Origin: Luteibacter pinisoli
GTDB lineage: Bacteria > Pseudomonadota > Gammaproteobacteria > Xanthomonadales > Rhodanobacteraceae
NCBI RefSeq assembly: GCF_006385595.1
Contig: NZ_CP041046.1
Coordinates: 2,480,001-2,544,000, forward strand
Length of the DNA: 64,000 bases
Direction of reading: 5' to 3'
The position numbers and the translations under genes are program-made. The notes beneath the pieces are model-generated. The model did not search any database, was not told the origin of the DNA, and saw nothing but the letters and a program-made list of their open reading frames with translations. Of the stretch, positions 17,205-25,590 are shown piece after piece (the first letter of the stretch is position 1; each line of letters opens with the position of its first letter).

Positions 17205-17828
17205 ATGACACCACTGGCCATTCGCGTCATCGTCGTCGACGACCACCCCCTCTTCCGCGCTGGCGTGGTAGCCATGCTGGCGGCCGAACCGGATGTGCTC
17301 ATCGTCGGACAGGCAGGGACAGGGGCCGAGGGCATCGAGGCCTTCCGGACCATGCGGCCAGATGTAGCCGTCATTGACCTCAAGCTGCCAGATATGGATG
17401 GCGACGCGGTGGTTCGCGCTATTCGGAAGATAGAGCCCATGGCCCGTGTGATCGTGCTGACGACCTACGGCGGGGATGCGGCCGCCAGACGGACCCTTGC
17501 AGCGGGCGCCCAGGGCTACCTGCTCAAGACCTCACTCGCCAACGACCTCGTGGGGGTCGTTCGCGCCGTCCACGCGGGGCAGCACCGCGTCTCGGCAGAG
17601 GTCGCGAAACGCCTTTCCGAACACCGTGGCGATGAACCGCTCACGGAGCGGGAGCTCTCCGTCTTGCGCGGCGTGGCAGCCGGGCTGGAGAACAAGCAAA
17701 TAGCCCAGCACCTCGGGATTGCCGCAGACACCGTCAAGGAGCACCTCTCCCACATCATGGCCAAACTGCGCGCGACCAACCGCGCGCATGCGCTATCCAT
17801 CGCACTCGCCAGGGGTTATCTCGCCTGA
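17205..17828 (+). CDS. NarL/FixJ-type response regulator (copy 2)
   Basis: 207 residues. I placed the start at the ATG opening MTPLAIRVIVVDDHP because upstream Met codons read non-coding sequence across the inverted repeat. Receiver with D12/D13, phospho-acceptor D58 in VAVIDLKLPDMDG, and Lys in YLLKTSLA. HTH LTERELSVLRGVAAGLENKQ, nearly the same as the regulator at 15698-16378. The two flank the AraC gene, pointing to a duplication. It converges with the epoxide-hydrolase-like gene. Confidence 0.87.
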   Translation: MTPLAIRVIVVDDHPLFRAGVVAMLAAEPDVLIVGQAGTGAEGIEAFRTMRPDVAVIDLKLPDMDGDAVVRAIRKIEPMARVIVLTTYGGDAAARRTLAAGAQGYLLKTSLANDLVGVVRAVHAGQHRVSAEVAKRLSEHRGDEPLTERELSVLRGVAAGLENKQIAQHLGIAADTVKEHLSHIMAKLRATNRAHALSIALARGYLA

Positions 17829-17839
17829 ATCAGGGTGTT

Positions 17840-18685
17840 TCAGCCGCTGAGGAAATCGAGCAGCAGGCTGTTGACGATTTCCGGCTGCTCTTCCTGGGGC
17901 AGATGGCCGCACTGGGCAATGGGCTCGGCGCGAAGCTGCGTTGCCATCCCGCGCCAGACCGCTGCCATATCGAAAGTACCGCCGACGGCTTCGAAGTCGG
18001 CACCCCAGATCGCCATCGTGGGACATCCAATGAGCGTATCGGCGTCCTGTTCGTCTTGAAGGACGTCCTCGGGCGCGGCGCGATAATCCGCCATGGCGCC
18101 GCGGACGGCACCCGGTTCGCGGTACGCCGACACGTACGCCTCGAAGTCAGCTCCTTCAATCGTATGCGGGTCGTAGCACCAATCGGTGAAGAAGTGACGC
18201 AACCAGACATCCTCGCGCCCTGAAATGAGCGCCTCCGGCAAGTCGAGCACCTGGTGGAAGGCAAAGAACCAGTAGGCCCTGGCGACCTTTGCATTCATTG
18301 ACTGGGCGACAATGCGGGTGGGCACGTTGTCCATGACCACGAGCCGGTCGAGACGCTCCGGGTGGTCCTTGGCAAAACGCGTCGCGACACGCGCACCACG
18401 ATCGTGACCGACGAGCGCGATGCGTCCGATGCCGAGCTGGTCGAGCAGCGCGACAAGATCTTTCGCCATGTTGCGCTTGTCATAGCCCGTTGCCGGCTTG
18501 TCAGTCTTGCCGTAGCCACGTAGATCCGGTGCGATGACGCGATACGTCTGCGCCAATACAGGAATCTGGTGGCGCCAGGCGTAACTGGTTTCGGGGAATC
18601 CGTGGAGAAGGACAACCGGCGAACCCTCACCGGCGTCGATGAAATGCTGGCGGATGCCGTTGGCCCTGACGGTGTGGTGTTTCAT
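17840..18685 (-). CDS. Alpha/beta hydrolase, epoxide hydrolase or haloacetate dehalogenase type
   Basis: 281 residues. Motifs: VVLLHGFPETSYAWR (oxyanion), nucleophile elbow LVGHDRGARV with Asp as nucleophile, IWGADFEAVG (acid region) and CGHLPQEEQPE (catalytic His). An Asp nucleophile with HGFPE separates it from esterases and fits soluble epoxide hydrolases and fluoroacetate dehalogenases. No signal peptide. The start at 18685 (MKHHTVRANG) is the usual family start. It is divergent from the fumarase operon. Confidence 0.85.
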   Translation of the reverse strand: MKHHTVRANGIRQHFIDAGEGSPVVLLHGFPETSYAWRHQIPVLAQTYRVIAPDLRGYGKTDKPATGYDKRNMAKDLVALLDQLGIGRIALVGHDRGARVATRFAKDHPERLDRLVVMDNVPTRIVAQSMNAKVARAYWFFAFHQVLDLPEALISGREDVWLRHFFTDWCYDPHTIEGADFEAYVSAYREPGAVRGAMADYRAAPEDVLQDEQDADTLIGCPTMAIWGADFEAVGGTFDMAAVWRGMATQLRAEPIAQCGHLPQEEQPEIVNSLLLDFLSG

Positions 18686-18967
18686 TGCGCATCGACTGCA
18701 GTCATAGAGAAGCTTCAACGTATCGTCTTGAGCGAGCTCGATATAGGACGTTTGTTCCCTTAACAGCGCGCGTCGTTGGCGCAAAAACTACGGAACCGTT
18801 CACGCTATCACCCGAAAAAGTGGCGGCTATAGGTTAATTGTCACCGGTTGAACGGTCGCTCCTTGCAAGTCGAACGGCTACCCCTCCTTGGTATAAATCA
18901 CGCTTGAAATCCGCAACGCCATTCGCCGCGCATAGCGGTGATCTTCATGAGAGCAGAGGAGATGCAT

Positions 18968-20416
18968 GTGAGCGACATCCCCCGATTGCGCGCCATACCG
19001 ATTGGCATTGAGGCCACAGGTACCAGGGAAGAATTCGACAGCATGGGCATGGTGTCTGTGCCAGCAAACCGGTATTGGGGCGCGCAGACCGAGCGGTCCC
19101 TGCACCATTTCAACATCGGCGGCGACAAGATGCCGGTTGAGGTCTATCACGCGTACGGATTCGTGAAGAAGGCTTGCGCACTGGTCAATGCAACGGCAGG
19201 CCGCCTGCCCGGCTGGAAACGTGACGCTATCGTCCAGGCGGCAGACGAGGCGATCGGCGGAAAGCTGGACATCCACTTCCCACTGTATGTGTGGCAGACC
19301 GGCTCAGGCACGCAGTCGAACATGAACGTCAACGAAGTCCTGTCCAACCGTGCCATTCAACTGCTCGGCGGCGAACTCGGGACACAGCAGCCCGTCGGCC
19401 CTAACGACGACGTCAACATGGGGCAGTCATCGAACGACACCTTCCCCACGGCCATGCACGTCGCAACCGTCATGGCCATCGACGAGCAGCTCGTCCCTGC
19501 GGTCAACGCGCTCATTGGCGTTATTGAACGGAAAGCGGACGACTGGATGGCCGTCGTCAAAATCGGCCGTACGCACCTTGAGGATGCCGTACCGCTGACG
19601 GTCGGTCAGGAGTGGCACGGCTGGGCAGGACAGCTCCGGGCGTGCATCGACGACATCCAGCAAACACGGAGCGGCCTCTACGCGCTGGCCGTGGGCGGTA
19701 CGGCGGTCGGCACTGGCTTGAATGCGCCTCCGGGATTCTCCGTAGACGTGGCCGCCAGGATTGCCGAACTGACGGGAAAGCCGTTCGTGACTGCGCCGAA
19801 CAAGTTTACGGCGCAGGGATCACTGGATGCCATGGTGCGTGCCTCAGCAGGGCTTCGGGGACTTGCCGTCGCGCTGATGAAAATCGCCAATGACATGCGC
19901 TGGCTCGCATCGGGCCCGCGATGCGGGCTCGGTGAACTGAAACTTCCGGACAATGAGCCTGGATCCTCGATCATGCCGGGAAAGGTGAACCCGACGCAGT
20001 GCGAGGCGATGGTCATGATTGCCATCCAGGTTCTTGGAAACGACAGCGCTGTTGCCATTGCCGGGAGCCAAGGTAACTTCGAGCTCAATGCGATGCGCCC
20101 CGTCATCATCAACAACATCCTGCATTCCATACGAATCCTGGCCGACGGATGTGACAGGTTCCGTGAGTTCTCGGTCGAGGGCACGCAACTTGTGCCCGAG
20201 AAAATCGCGCAGTACGTCGCGGGCAGCGTCATGCTGGTCACGGCCCTGTCTCCCCTCATCGGCTACCAGAATGCTGCGCATATCGCGGAAAAGGCCGTGG
20301 CTGACGGAACAACCCTGAAAGAGGCCGCGCTCGCCTCAGGCCTGGTGGATCAAGCGACCTTTGACAAGACCATTCGCCCGATTGACATGGTCGGCCACGG
20401 TCTCGCCGGCGCATAA
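18968..20416 (+). CDS. fumC: Class II fumarate hydratase
   Basis: About 482 residues. Interconverts fumarate and malate in the cytosol as a homotetramer. Signatures: TGSGTQSNMNVNEV, SSNDTFPTAMH, KIGRTHLEDAVP (catalytic His) and GSSIMPGKVNPTQCEA (mobile loop with catalytic Ser). I prefer GTG at 18968, six bases after GAGGAG; ATG codons at 18947 and 18962 are alternatives that add 2-7 residues. First gene of fumC-cupin-mqo-thrE. The N-terminus has ~15 extra residues before the conserved EFDSMG. Pairing with malate:quinone oxidoreductase makes a fumarate-to-oxaloacetate module. Confidence 0.93.
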   Translation: MSDIPRLRAIPIGIEATGTREEFDSMGMVSVPANRYWGAQTERSLHHFNIGGDKMPVEVYHAYGFVKKACALVNATAGRLPGWKRDAIVQAADEAIGGKLDIHFPLYVWQTGSGTQSNMNVNEVLSNRAIQLLGGELGTQQPVGPNDDVNMGQSSNDTFPTAMHVATVMAIDEQLVPAVNALIGVIERKADDWMAVVKIGRTHLEDAVPLTVGQEWHGWAGQLRACIDDIQQTRSGLYALAVGGTAVGTGLNAPPGFSVDVAARIAELTGKPFVTAPNKFTAQGSLDAMVRASAGLRGLAVALMKIANDMRWLASGPRCGLGELKLPDNEPGSSIMPGKVNPTQCEAMVMIAIQVLGNDSAVAIAGSQGNFELNAMRPVIINNILHSIRILADGCDRFREFSVEGTQLVPEKIAQYVAGSVMLVTALSPLIGYQNAAHIAEKAVADGTTLKEAALASGLVDQATFDKTIRPIDMVGHGLAGA

Positions 20417-20428
20417 AGGAGCGAGACG

Positions 20429-20824
20429 ATGATTCGATGCGTAAGGCTCTGGACCGGAACCGATGGCAACTCGGTCTTCGAGGAGGGGGAACTTGACATA
20501 GGTGTTGGCCTGCACGGGCGTGCGTCCGGCTTGCCCATCGCCGTCCATGAATTGTCCTTCCAGGAAACCACAACGGGCGGCTCTTTCGAGTGGCATCAAG
20601 ACCCGCAACCGCAGTTCGTGCTCACGCTCGCCGGCAACGTCGAGTTTGAGGTCAAGTCCGGAGCGACGTTTGTCGTCAACCCGGGCGATGTGCTCATAGC
20701 CCAGGACGACAGCGGGACGGGTCACCGCTGGCGCCTCATCGGCGACCAGCCCTGGCGCAGGGCTTACGTCGTGTACGACACGGGCTCTGCACTCCACTTC
20801 ACGAAAAAGGTACACGGAGCATGA
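20429..20824 (+). CDS. Cupin-domain protein
   Basis: 131 residues of a single cupin barrel: FEWHQDPQPQFVLTLAGNVE (first cupin motif) and FVVNPGDVLIAQD (second motif). No signal peptide. Twelve bases after fumC, and its stop overlaps the mqo start by 4 bases (ATGA), so it is translated with the malate enzymes. Possible roles are a small-molecule sensor or a metal-dependent isomerase; substrate unknown. Confidence 0.82.
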   Translation: MIRCVRLWTGTDGNSVFEEGELDIGVGLHGRASGLPIAVHELSFQETTTGGSFEWHQDPQPQFVLTLAGNVEFEVKSGATFVVNPGDVLIAQDDSGTGHRWRLIGDQPWRRAYVVYDTGSALHFTKKVHGA

Positions 20825-22323
20825 ATTCCAAAACCTCCCCGTCCGTCGACGTGCTGCTCATCGGCGCTGGCGTCATGAGTGCAACAACCGGGGCATTGCT
20901 CCATGCACTCGAGCCCGCGCTGAAGATGATGGTCCTGGAGCGACTCGAGGACTGTGCGCTGGAAAGTTCGATGGCCTGGAACAATGCGGGAACGGGACAC
21001 GCCGCGAACTGCGAGTTGAACTACACCCCCCAGCTTGCCGATGGAAGCATTGACATTTCTGAGGCCTTGAAGGTTAACACCGAGTTTGATGTCTCCCGGG
21101 AATTCTGGGCCCATCTTGTCAAAGCGGGCGCCATCCCTGACCCCAGGGCCTTCCTCCATCCCTGCCCTCACATGAGCTTCGTCTGGGGCGACGAGAACGT
21201 CACGTTCCTCAAGGCGCGCCATGCCGCCATGAGCGCGCATCACTGCTACCGGGGCATGGAGTACACCGAAGATCATGCGCAGATTGCCACATGGGCACCG
21301 CTGGTCATGAAAGGACGTGATCCGGCGCAGAGGGTCGCCGCAACGCGTCTCGTCACCGGCACCGATGTCGACTACGGAGCCTTGACCGGCCTGCTCATCC
21401 AGCATCTGGGGAAAGAGTCGATCGAAATCAGGTACAACTCCGAAGTCCTGGCCCTGGAGCGGGATGACGACAAACACTGGGCCGTGACGTTCAGGAGCAC
21501 AACCGACGGTGTCATCCGGACCGTCTCATCCCGCTTTGTGTTTATTGGTGCCGGCGGGGCGGCCATCTCGCTGTTGCAAAAGTCAGGCATTCCGGAAGCG
21601 AAGGGTTATGGCGGATTCCCGGTGAGCGGCATCTGGCTGCGGTGCGATGTCGAAGGCGTTGCCGCTGAGCATCACGCCAAAGTGTACGGCAAGGCGTCCT
21701 CAGGTTCGCCGCCCATGTCAGTGCCGCATCTTGATACCCGCATCGTGGATGGGAAGACGTCTTTGCTGTTCGGCCCTTATGCAGGATTCTCAACCAAGTT
21801 CCTCAAGCACGGCTCCCACACTGATTTGTTCGAGTCCGTGACCGCCAGCAATATCCAGCCGCTGCTCTCCGTGGCCAAAGCGAATGTGGCCCTTGAGGAG
21901 TACCTGATCGGCCAGGTCCTACAAAGCACGCATCACCAGTTTGAAATGCTGCAGGCGTTTTATCCAACAGCCCAGCGCTCCCAGTGGAAGGAAGCCGTTG
22001 CGGGCCAGCGTGTCCAGATTATCAAGCCAGACGCAGATGATCATGGCGGGAAACTGGTCTTCGGCACGGAGCTCGTGGCCGCTGCAGACAAATCGCTTGT
22101 TGCTCTACTAGGCGCTTCGCCCGGTGCATCAACCGCTGCCGCCATCGCCGTACAGGTCCTGCACGCATGCTTTGCCGAACGCCTGACCGAGGCGGAGTGG
22201 CTTCCAAAACTGAGGACGATTTTTCCAACGTATGGCATCGACCTGATTCAGGACGCCGCGGCCTGCGATGCCACGCGGGCAGCGACCGCAACCATCCTGA
22301 AGATCGACAACGTCGATGCCTGA
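20821..22323 (+). CDS. mqo: Malate:quinone oxidoreductase
   Basis: 500 residues, the usual length. FAD-binding VLLIGAGVMSATTGALL at the N-terminus, SSMAWNNAGTGHAANCELNY (a strong Mqo signature), SRFVFIGAGGAAISLLQ and YGGFPVSGIWLRC. Peripheral inner-membrane flavoenzyme that oxidises malate to oxaloacetate and reduces quinone. Translationally coupled to the cupin gene in front (ATGA) and to the exporter behind (8-base overlap). Confidence 0.95.
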   Translation: MNSKTSPSVDVLLIGAGVMSATTGALLHALEPALKMMVLERLEDCALESSMAWNNAGTGHAANCELNYTPQLADGSIDISEALKVNTEFDVSREFWAHLVKAGAIPDPRAFLHPCPHMSFVWGDENVTFLKARHAAMSAHHCYRGMEYTEDHAQIATWAPLVMKGRDPAQRVAATRLVTGTDVDYGALTGLLIQHLGKESIEIRYNSEVLALERDDDKHWAVTFRSTTDGVIRTVSSRFVFIGAGGAAISLLQKSGIPEAKGYGGFPVSGIWLRCDVEGVAAEHHAKVYGKASSGSPPMSVPHLDTRIVDGKTSLLFGPYAGFSTKFLKHGSHTDLFESVTASNIQPLLSVAKANVALEEYLIGQVLQSTHHQFEMLQAFYPTAQRSQWKEAVAGQRVQIIKPDADDHGGKLVFGTELVAAADKSLVALLGASPGASTAAAIAVQVLHACFAERLTEAEWLPKLRTIFPTYGIDLIQDAAACDATRAATATILKIDNVDA

Positions 22324-23557
22324 GGCTTTACAGCGGAGCCTGGACTCCAGGGCCCACCTGCTCCTGAGGCTCGCCAGGCTCCTTCTGGAGGCGGGTGCCG
22401 ACAGCGAGGACACGCGTAGGTCCATCGAGGCCATCTCGAACAGGTGGGCGATGACCGCACAACTCATCATCGGCAGCGAACGCCTGCTTCTCATGCTTGG
22501 TGATGGTGACGCCTATCAGGTGCGCGTTGGACACGGCATGGGGGCACTCGGCGTGGACGTCGGGCGCCTTTCCAGCCTCGAGGTGCTGGTACACGGCCTC
22601 AACACAGGGGCGTGCGGTACGTCCGACGCGGACAAGCGCCTCGACGACTTAGAGCGTCGGCCGCCGACCTACCCGGAGTGGATGACGGTCATGGCGGTGG
22701 GCGGCAGCGCTGCCGCGCTCGCGCGACTGTTTGGGGCCGACGCTTATGTCGTGGGTGCGGCCCTGGGTGCCGGCGTGCTCAACGCGCTGATGCGCCGGGC
22801 GTTGCCGAAGCTGGGAATGTTGCCCGTGGGCGTTGCTGCGGTAACCGCGGCAGCCAGCGCGGCAACCGCCATCGCACCGCTGCACTACCTCGGCGTGAAT
22901 CCGTCAATGGCTGCGGTCGCCGCTGGAATGGTCCTCGTTCCGGGCGTACCACTCATAAACGGGTTGCGCGATGTCTTTCATGGACACGCCGCCATGGGTG
23001 TCGCACGGCTTGCGAACGGCGCCATGATCGTGATGGCCATTGCGACAGGCCTGGCCGCAGCGAGCGTTATGTGGCAGCTGGATCTTCCTGATGTCATGCA
23101 GCAAGGGAGCGTCAGCATCCCGTGGGATTTCCTGTTTGCGGGTATGGCAGCGCTCGGATTCGCCATCTCCTTCAATGCGCCGTCGAGGGCCATCGCGGGA
23201 ATCGCGGCATGCGGCGCGCTCGCACATGGCCTGCGGACCGTCGCGGTAAGCCTTGGCGGCGACCTTACGACGGGGACCGCTGTCGGCTCATTCGCGGCAG
23301 GTATTCTTGCCGTGCTTTTAGCCCGCTCGATGAGACTGCCCTGGACGGCGTTCGCGTTTCCCGGAGTGGTCGCTCTGGTACCGGGCTCGTACGCATTTCG
23401 CGGGATGATCGGCGCCCTTGGTGTGATGCGGGCAGGTGCTTCCGCGTCGTTCGACCTGGTGGCGGCCACCCTTGCTTCAGTGACTGCCGCCGGGGTCCTT
23501 ACGGTGGCTATCGCTGCTGGATTGCTCATGGTTGAGGGCTTGCGTGATTCACGCTGA
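22316..23557 (+). CDS. ThrE-family threonine/serine exporter-like protein
   Basis: 413 residues. A cytosolic N-terminal region with LLLRLARLLLEAGADSEDTR and VRVGHGMGALGVDVGR matches DUF1212/ThrE, followed by about ten membrane helices including VLVPGVPLINGLRDVFHGH, the ThrE signature. Family members export threonine, serine or small dicarboxylic acids. Coupled to mqo, so malate, fumarate or succinate export is a plausible alternative to amino acids. The 3' end overlaps the convergent hydrolase gene by 32 bases. Confidence 0.85.
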   Translation: MPEALQRSLDSRAHLLLRLARLLLEAGADSEDTRRSIEAISNRWAMTAQLIIGSERLLLMLGDGDAYQVRVGHGMGALGVDVGRLSSLEVLVHGLNTGACGTSDADKRLDDLERRPPTYPEWMTVMAVGGSAAALARLFGADAYVVGAALGAGVLNALMRRALPKLGMLPVGVAAVTAAASAATAIAPLHYLGVNPSMAAVAAGMVLVPGVPLINGLRDVFHGHAAMGVARLANGAMIVMAIATGLAAASVMWQLDLPDVMQQGSVSIPWDFLFAGMAALGFAISFNAPSRAIAGIAACGALAHGLRTVAVSLGGDLTTGTAVGSFAAGILAVLLARSMRLPWTAFAFPGVVALVPGSYAFRGMIGALGVMRAGASASFDLVAATLASVTAAGVLTVAIAAGLLMVEGLRDSR

Positions 23558-24503
23558 CCGGCCCGACTGGAATCCAGCTAAAGCCGGTGCCGCCTCGCGC
23601 CACTCTCCCTATACCTGGGAAGGCGATGTGAGCGCCGGCCACGAGGTAGCCCGCCTTGCTGGCCGCTGCGAGGGCCTTCTCACGCGTATGGATCGCGTCG
23701 GCGGGCGTGCTGTCAAAATGAATCGTGACCTTGGGATCAGGAAACTGCGCGGCTGCAAGGTGGACGAGATCTCCCCAGACGAGCAGCACCTTGCCATCGC
23801 TCTCGACGCGGTAGCCTGTGTGGCCCGCCGTATGCCCCGGTTCGTCAAGTGCGGTGATGCCTGGGCCGACGGTGTCGCCCGCCTTGAAGGGTTTGACGTG
23901 TCCGGCGGCTTCGTAGGGCTTCAGGGCGGTGGCGACGGCATCGAAGGTGGCCTTGACCGAGGCATCGACCTTGCCAGCGTTTCCACGGTCTTCCCAGAAC
24001 GCCTGCTCGCGAGCATCGACCCGCACCGTCGCATTCGGATACACCATCCTGCCATGATCGATGAGTCCGCCGACATGATCGGCATGGAGATGTGTAATGA
24101 GCACTTCGTCAACCTGGTCGGCGCGGTAGCCTGCGGCCCTCAGGTGTTGGCCGACCTCACCGAGCGTTGCGCCGAGGAACGCCCCGGATCCCGTATCGAT
24201 AAGGATCCGCTTGTCACCGGTGTCGATGAGGAAGGCATTGACCGAGGTCGGCACCCCGTCATCGAGATGGGCCTTCGCCAGCGCGCCCGCCACTTCCCCC
24301 TTCCTCGGCTCGACCATCAACTGTGATGCGGGAAGCATAAAACGCCCGTCGGAGAGCGCCACGACGGTGATCTTGCCGAGCGGCATCCTGAAAAAACCTG
24401 CCGATGTGTCATCGGCGTGGGCGACGGAGGTGACGTCCAGCGCCGCAAGCAGCGCTGTCGTTGCGTATACGGGATGACGCCGAATGAAGGAGCGCAGCAG
24501 CAT
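23526..24503 (-). CDS. Exported metallo-beta-lactamase-fold hydrolase
   Basis: 325 residues. A signal region (MLLRSFIRRHPVYATTALLA ending VAHADD) is followed by the MBL fold: VLITHLHADHVGGL (His-x-His-x-Asp-His zinc site), DEPGHTAGHTGY (second His), LLVWGDLVHL (Asp). Lactonase/quorum-quenching and beta-lactamase-like relatives exist; substrate unknown. Divergent from the LysR gene, 142 bases apart, with a 21-base inverted repeat just upstream of its ATG. No clear ribosome site is seen. Confidence 0.85.
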   Translation of the reverse strand: MLLRSFIRRHPVYATTALLAALDVTSVAHADDTSAGFFRMPLGKITVVALSDGRFMLPASQLMVEPRKGEVAGALAKAHLDDGVPTSVNAFLIDTGDKRILIDTGSGAFLGATLGEVGQHLRAAGYRADQVDEVLITHLHADHVGGLIDHGRMVYPNATVRVDAREQAFWEDRGNAGKVDASVKATFDAVATALKPYEAAGHVKPFKAGDTVGPGITALDEPGHTAGHTGYRVESDGKVLLVWGDLVHLAAAQFPDPKVTIHFDSTPADAIHTREKALAAASKAGYLVAGAHIAFPGIGRVARGGTGFSWIPVGPVSVNHASPQP

Positions 24504-24509
24504 GGGACG

Positions 24510-24530
24510 ATACCATGGGTGTGATGGTAT
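24510..24530. promoter_or_regulatory. Inverted repeat ATACCAT-N7-ATGGTAT upstream of MBL hydrolase
   Basis: A perfect 7-7-7 inverted repeat starts 7 bases upstream of the minus-strand hydrolase ATG and lies between it and the divergent LysR gene. Spacing and symmetry resemble LysR-type operators, though the strict T-N11-A core is not met. In the hydrolase mRNA it could also fold into a hairpin that covers the ribosome-binding region. Confidence 0.5.
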
Positions 24531-24645
24531 GAGTCTGTGCAATTCTCGTGCGGCCGGATAGCAGAAAGGTGATCCGCACTCAGGCACACTCGTGATCGCC
24601 AGAACCCACCGCTGGACCGCGGCGCGCAGTGAGAGGATGACCCCA

Positions 24646-25590
24646 ATGGACCGTTTCGCTTCCTTGCAGGTGTTCGATGCCGTGATGGATACCGGATCCT
24701 TTTCCGCCGCGGCGCGACGCCTCGACCTCGGCCAGCCCGCGGTATCAAAGATCATTGCGCAGCTCGAGGAGCGCCTCCAGGTCAGGTTGTTCCTGCGGAA
24801 CACGCACGGCCTCGTTCCGACCGATGCCGCGCGCGCGTTCCATGAACACGCCAGGCTTGCCCTGTCGCACCTGGGTGAAGCCGAGCAAGCGGCGCGTGGC
24901 GAGCAGGCGGCACTGACGGGCCGACTGCGCGTGACTGTGCCCGTAACCTTCAGCCGCATGCGGATCATTCCCCGCCTGCCCCAGTTTCTCGCGGCGCATC
25001 CTGGACTCCATGTGGAGATGATCCAGGACGACCACCCTCTCGACCTGTTGCGGGAGGGAATGGATCTTGCGCTTCGCATTGGCACGCTCGACGACTCGGA
25101 AATGACGGCGCGGGTGCTTGCGCGGACCGAACGCGTACCTGTCGCATCGCGCGCCTACATCGATGCCCACGGCGCTCCGGCGACGCTCGCCGACCTCAGC
25201 CGGCATGCGGTGATCACGTATGCCCATGGCGGCCTTTCTCGTGAATGGACTGCCTCCCGCGGCGGACGCACCGAGGAGGTCGTGGTTGACGGGCCCCTCC
25301 ACGTCACCGCCGCCGAAGGTCTGCGGGCTGCGGTGCTCGCTGGCATCGGCATTTCGGTGACATCGCGCTGGGTGGTGGAGGCAGAGCTGGGCAGCGGCGA
25401 TGTCGTCGCGCTGCTGCCCGACTGGTCGTTCGGGGACATTTCGCTCTGGGCCGTTTACCCCGCAGGACGGCTGCCCGGTGCCAAGGCCAGGGCCTTTGCC
25501 GCGTTCGTCGAGGCCTTGATGCACCCCGACGACACCCACCCCCTCAATGCGCCTGCGGGGCCTGCCGGGCACGTCGCCGGACAAGGCTGA
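24646..25590 (+). CDS. LysR-family transcriptional regulator
   Basis: 314 residues. HTH at the N-terminus (SFSAAARRLDLGQPAVSKII, QLEERLQVRLFLRNTHG), then a periplasmic-binding-like effector domain. The CrgA/DmlR-type subgroup is suggested by FASLQVFDAVMDTGSFSAAA. The ATG at 24646 is 8 bases after GAGAGG. It probably controls the divergent MBL hydrolase. The 3' end overlaps the convergent MFS gene by 47 bases. Confidence 0.88.
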   Translation: MDRFASLQVFDAVMDTGSFSAAARRLDLGQPAVSKIIAQLEERLQVRLFLRNTHGLVPTDAARAFHEHARLALSHLGEAEQAARGEQAALTGRLRVTVPVTFSRMRIIPRLPQFLAAHPGLHVEMIQDDHPLDLLREGMDLALRIGTLDDSEMTARVLARTERVPVASRAYIDAHGAPATLADLSRHAVITYAHGGLSREWTASRGGRTEEVVVDGPLHVTAAEGLRAAVLAGIGISVTSRWVVEAELGSGDVVALLPDWSFGDISLWAVYPAGRLPGAKARAFAAFVEALMHPDDTHPLNAPAGPAGHVAGQG

